Shown here: one piece after another, positions 60,804 to 64,000 of the stretch | Position numbering within the stretch: position 1 is the first letter of the stretch | How the letters are laid out: each line of letters starts with the position of its first letter | Assembly (NCBI RefSeq): GCF_014640255.1 | Contig: NZ_BMGP01000004.1 | Location: forward strand, 1-64,000 | Source of the DNA: Subtercola lobariae | GTDB lineage: Bacteria; Actinomycetota; Actinomycetes; Actinomycetales; Microbacteriaceae | Direction of reading: 5' to 3' | DNA length: 64,000 nt | Position numbers and translations under genes: made by a program | The notes under the pieces: model-generated | Seen by the model: only the letters and a program-made list of their open reading frames with translations | Databases searched by the model: none | Told to the model about the DNA's origin: nothing

Positions 60804-61553
60804 TCAGATGGCCGTGCGTCCGCCGTCGACGGCGAACACGGCCCCGGTGACGTACTGGGCGCGGGGCGAAACCAGAAATTCGATCATGTTGGCGACATCT
60901 TCGGGCTGAGCCGCTCGCCCCATGATGGTGGTCTGGCCGAGGGCGGCGATGCGATCTGAGGCGGCACCGCCCGTATAGATCGGCCCGGGCGCAACGGCGT
61001 TGACGCGCACGCCGGCGGGCGAGTACTCGGCCGCCCACGATTTGGTCAGCGCGACCATGGCGCCCTTGGTGGCCGAATAGGCTGCGCCACCCGCGAGCCC
61101 GACGCTTGCGGCCATGCTCGACAGGTTGACGACTGACCCGAAGCCGCGGTCGACCATTGCGGGTGCCAGTGCTGCGGTCAAGATATACGCAGACTCGACG
61201 TTGCTCGCGAAGAGCGACGCGAGCGTCGAGTCGTCGAGGTCTTCGCTCGGCCCGAACCACGAGAATCCGGCGTTGTTCACGAGAATGTCGACCCGGCCGG
61301 CCTCCGCTGCGAGCTGATGGGCGCCCTGAGGGTTCGAAATGTCGGCGGCGAGAAATCGGGCGTGGCCGCCGATCGACTCGATTTCGGAGACGACGGCAGC
61401 GCCGCGGTCGGCGTCTCGCCCGTGAACGAGAACCTCGGCACCCGCGGCGGCGAGTGCGAGTGCGGTAGCGCGTCCGATTCCGGAGGTGGCGCCTGTGACG
61501 AGGGCGGTGGTACCGGCGAGTTCTGCACTCGCTGTGTGCGGTGAAGTGGTCAT
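60804..61553 (-). CDS. Short-chain dehydrogenase/reductase
   Basis: 249 residues. Cofactor motif TALVTGATSGIGRATALALAAAGAEV, then NNAG (VDILVNNAGFSW), Ser in NLSSMAASVGLA, and catalytic Tyr-x3-Lys in AAYSATKGAMVAL. The end YVTGAVFAVDGGRTAI matches that of the damaged paralogue. It probably uses NADP(H) on a small carbonyl or alcohol. It heads the SDR-hydrolase message, 98 bases from a GlxA-type regulator. Confidence 0.93.
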   Translation of the reverse strand: MTTSPHTASAELAGTTALVTGATSGIGRATALALAAAGAEVLVHGRDADRGAAVVSEIESIGGHARFLAADISNPQGAHQLAAEAGRVDILVNNAGFSWFGPSEDLDDSTLASLFASNVESAYILTAALAPAMVDRGFGSVVNLSSMAASVGLAGGAAYSATKGAMVALTKSWAAEYSPAGVRVNAVAPGPIYTGGAASDRIAALGQTTIMGRAAQPEDVANMIEFLVSPRAQYVTGAVFAVDGGRTAI

Positions 61554-61651
61554 GTCTCAAGAATGCCGCAAGCCGGTGTTGGGCACCCCACGGTGCCAGA
61601 CACGCTCCGCACGCATTTAGACAGGTGCGGCGACACGTGCCGCCGAGCGCG

Positions 61652-62701
61652 CTAGCTTGCGAGCTCGAGCAGGTGCCCGCTTTCGCGCTCGACCTCGGGA
61701 TCCGCCCGGAACGTGCGCCGGTAAGCGGCGGCAGACGTTCCCACGACGCGTGAGAAGTTGCGACGCAGCGATTCAGCGCTTCCCATGCCGACGGTCGCCG
61801 CGATCTGACTGATCGGCAGATCGGTCGACTCCACCAAGATCTTCGCGCGGTTCACGCGTTCGTTCGTGATCCATTCGAACGGGCTCATGCCGGTCTGCGC
61901 CTGAAATCGCCGAGCCAGGTTTCGCTCGCTCATATGCTCGTGGGCGGCAAGGTCGCCGAGGGTCAGCGGTTCATCCAGATGCTCCCGAATCCAATCGGTA
62001 AGCTCGCGAAACGGCTGCTCGCGGTCGACCCGTATCGATTCCTTCACGAACTGCGCCTGGCCGCCGGGGCGAACAGGTGCAGCGACCAGCAGCCGGCTGA
62101 AGTCGTTCGAGTACGCGTAGCCCAGATCGCTGCCCATCACGTGCAACGCGAGATCGGTCGCCGCGAAGATGCCGCCCGACGTCAGTACGTTGCCGTCTTC
62201 GACGAACAGCTGATCTGACTCCAGCGTGGCGAGCGGAAACATCTCACGAAACTCATGGCTCAAGATCCAGTGCGTCGTTACCCGGTGACGATCGAGAATG
62301 CCTGCTTTGCCCAGGATGAACGCGCCCCCGCAGAACGACACCATGCGCGCGCCCGCTTCGTTGGCGGCTCGCAGGGCGTCGAGCAGTTCGTCACTGCGCT
62401 CGGCGAACGGATCTTCGATGCCCGGTATCAGCACCGAATCAGCATTCCGCAACTCAGTCAGCGGCGCGAGCACTCCCAGATCGATGCCCGACGACACGGT
62501 GAAGCGTTCGTGCTCGCCGCACAGCAGCACTTCGTACGGCGAGTCGACGTCACCGGTGATTTTCGCGAAGTTGTAGATGCGGGGCCCGAACACCTGCTGC
62601 GCTATCGCCACCTCGAGCGCGACGGTGTCAGGAACGACGAGCACCGCGATTCGGTGACGCGTGCGCCCGTGGCTGGTTTTCGGCATTCGTACGGGCTGCA
62701 T
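61652..62701 (-). CDS. GlxA/AraC-type transcriptional regulator
   Basis: 349 residues. An N-terminal DJ-1/PfpI-like domain (IAVLVVPDTVALEVAIAQQVFGPRIYNF...MVSFCGGAFILGKAGILDRHRVTTHW) is joined to two AraC helix-turn-helices (PLTLGDLAAHEHMSERNLARRFQAQTGMSPFEWITNERVNRAKILVESTDLPISQIAATVGMGSAESLRRNFSRVVGTSAAAYRRTF). GlxA-type regulators usually activate nearby catabolic or stress genes, here probably the SDR-hydrolase unit. Confidence 0.93.
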   Translation of the reverse strand: MQPVRMPKTSHGRTRHRIAVLVVPDTVALEVAIAQQVFGPRIYNFAKITGDVDSPYEVLLCGEHERFTVSSGIDLGVLAPLTELRNADSVLIPGIEDPFAERSDELLDALRAANEAGARMVSFCGGAFILGKAGILDRHRVTTHWILSHEFREMFPLATLESDQLFVEDGNVLTSGGIFAATDLALHVMGSDLGYAYSNDFSRLLVAAPVRPGGQAQFVKESIRVDREQPFRELTDWIREHLDEPLTLGDLAAHEHMSERNLARRFQAQTGMSPFEWITNERVNRAKILVESTDLPISQIAATVGMGSAESLRRNFSRVVGTSAAAYRRTFRADPEVERESGHLLELAS

Positions 62702-62962
62702 CGATCGGCGCTCCTCATGCGTGAAACTACGTACTCAAAAGTCTAAATCCGTCACAGCCCGGCATCTCGCAGAAGATGCTGACGCAGACCCTCCATGGGC
62801 CCGATTTTGTAACATTCGCCGAAATTAGCCGTAAACGAGTGGTAATGCGGCGGAAACGACGCGAGCTTAGGTTCGGTAGTGCACCTGAACGTCTAAATTC
62901 GCTACTTTCCCCCGTAATTGTTTCGCTTCGATCATGCTTCACCGAGACAGGAGCCACACCAC

Positions 62963-64000
62963 ATGCCGATTACCCCCCTTCAGCGAAGAATCTCCGTGGC
63001 GGCGAGCATCGCCCTCGTGAGTGCGCTCGCCCTCACCGGCTGCGGCCGGGCCGATTCGACGGCCTCCACCGCGTCAGCCGCATCCGTCGACAACACACCG
63101 GCGACCGGAACCGTTACCCTCTGGGCGCCAGACGGGGATGCAGCCGCGCTCGACAGCGTTCTCGCTCCGTTCAAAGCCGCGAACCCGAACGTTGATGTAG
63201 AGGTGACACTGATTCCTTCAGATGACTACACGACGAAACTGCAGTCGGCCGTTGCGGCAGGCACCGGGCCCGACATTGCTCAGCTCTACACCGAGTCTCA
63301 GTCGCAGTTCATCAGCGGAAGCTCCTTTCTGCCGGTGCCGTCTGGCCTCGTCGACAGCAGCTCGTTCTTTCCCGGCTCGTGGCAGTCGGGGGTCATCAAC
63401 GGCACCGCGTATTCCGTGCCGTGGTATGCATACACCTACGATCTCGTATACCGAAAAGACCTCGCAGCCCAGGCGGGCGTGTCTGCGCCGACGACCTGGG
63501 ATCAGACCGTTCCGTTCTTCCAAGCGCTGCAAACTGCCGGCGCAGCGAAGGGCCTCGGAGCAGACGTGGGCTGGGACATCTACAACGGGCAAGATCTCGC
63601 TCAGTTGCTCTGGCAAGACGGCGGCAGCCTGATGAGCTCTGACGGCACGAAGTGGACCTTGAACACCCCCGAGATGATCAAGGCGATTGCGTTCAACGCC
63701 TCGTTCTTCACCTCTGGTGCCGCAGACACTGCCGGCCCCGGCTTTCTCGACGCGCAGCCGTACTTCGTTTCGGGCAAAACCGCCTCGATGATCACCGGCC
63801 CGTGGGTCATAGGCCAGTTCGACGGGGTGCAGGGAACGCCCGGCTGGACCGCCGCGAACGTGGCCACCGCTCCGGTGCCGGCTGGTTCTGCCGGCAGCAT
63901 CGGCGCCGTGGCGGGCGGGAGTTGGGGTGTGCTCTCCACCAGCAAGAATGCCGATTCGTCATGGAAGGTGATTCGCTACCTGTCGCAGCCCGATACCCAG
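62963..64000 (+). CDS. Sugar ABC transporter substrate-binding lipoprotein (cut by window end)
   Basis: At least 346 residues from ATG 62963 with ACAGGAG upstream; no stop before base 64000. A lipoprotein signal (RRISVAASIALVSALALTGC) puts the lipid on the cysteine. The mature part is a family 1 solute-binding protein: VTLWAPDGDAAALDSVLAPFKAANPNVDVEVTLIP, TGPDIAQLYTES, SVPWYAYTYDLVYRKDLAAQAGVSAPTTW and FVSGKTASMITGPWVIG. Permease genes are expected just outside. The 260-base upstream gap is AT-richer and holds several GAAACG/CGTTTC-like pieces but no operator I can name. Confidence 0.92.
   Translation, partial: MPITPLQRRISVAASIALVSALALTGCGRADSTASTASAASVDNTPATGTVTLWAPDGDAAALDSVLAPFKAANPNVDVEVTLIPSDDYTTKLQSAVAAGTGPDIAQLYTESQSQFISGSSFLPVPSGLVDSSSFFPGSWQSGVINGTAYSVPWYAYTYDLVYRKDLAAQAGVSAPTTWDQTVPFFQALQTAGAAKGLGADVGWDIYNGQDLAQLLWQDGGSLMSSDGTKWTLNTPEMIKAIAFNASFFTSGAADTAGPGFLDAQPYFVSGKTASMITGPWVIGQFDGVQGTPGWTAANVATAPVPAGSAGSIGAVAGGSWGVLSTSKNADSSWKVIRYLSQPDTQ

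Overview
The window is high-GC DNA from an actinobacterium, most probably of the family Microbacteriaceae; the genus cannot be fixed from the sequence. The evidence is the gene order ftsH-folE-folP-folB-folK-DUF3180-PH-PH-DUF2520-panC-lysS, the short Rv2747-type ArgA, an MshB-like deacetylase, a DUF2510 domain, the GGTTGAGTAG...CTACTCAACC extragenic palindrome, and many GTG starts and ATGA/GTGA stop-start overlaps.

Positions 1-4420 are the right part of an integrated, plasmid-like element inserted at the 3' end of tRNA-Ser(CGA). It holds the tail of an IS3-type transposase, a replication-relaxation-like protein, an origin-like region (long inverted repeat, exact DnaA box, three 24-bp-period iterons), a small winged-helix protein coupled to an AlpA-like protein, an XRE repressor and a tyrosine integrase. 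Its left end lies outside the window.

Positions 4.6-16.6 kb carry ordinary chromosomal genes: aldo/keto reductase, MshB-like deacetylase, an Fe(II)/2OG-oxygenase-like protein behind a possible iron box, radA, an MDR oxidoreductase with a divergent TetR, a carboxylesterase, a membrane-anchored protein and ptsI. Positions 16.7-23.1 kb hold a tightly overlapping five-gene operon: AMP-forming ligase, two-part unknown protein, GNAT-like protein, Acg-type nitroreductase and HSL-family hydrolase. This is the best candidate here for an undescribed pathway. Next come a Nudix hydrolase, argA, a MaoC-like protein, clpC, and a divergent pair of secreted proteins (DUF4214; LANTG wall-anchored). Pirin and cardiolipin synthase follow.

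Positions 34.3-46.1 kb are housekeeping genes on the minus strand: ftsH, the folate operon, two PH-domain membrane proteins, DUF2520, panC, lysS and small membrane proteins, two of them only 52 and 54 codons. Two paralogous DHA2 drug exporters and a TetR lie between ftsH and the hpt-tilS-ppa group. They share an identical promoter motif at identical spacing.

A tRNA-Glu/Asp/Phe cluster follows at 53.2 kb. Directly after tRNA-Phe is a small island with an HTH-PIN toxin-antitoxin pair, a DUF2510/DUF4041/GIY-YIG-like protein and an integrase remnant that has lost its catalytic Arg and Tyr. The end of the window holds a TetX-like monooxygenase with its TetR and perfect-palindrome operator, a 5'-deleted SDR pseudogene, an alpha/beta hydrolase, an intact SDR, a GlxA-type regulator and the start of a sugar ABC transporter lipoprotein.

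Two patterns run through the whole window. Several conserved enzymes carry in-frame low-complexity inserts, and many intergenic gaps hold imperfect palindromes of similar design.
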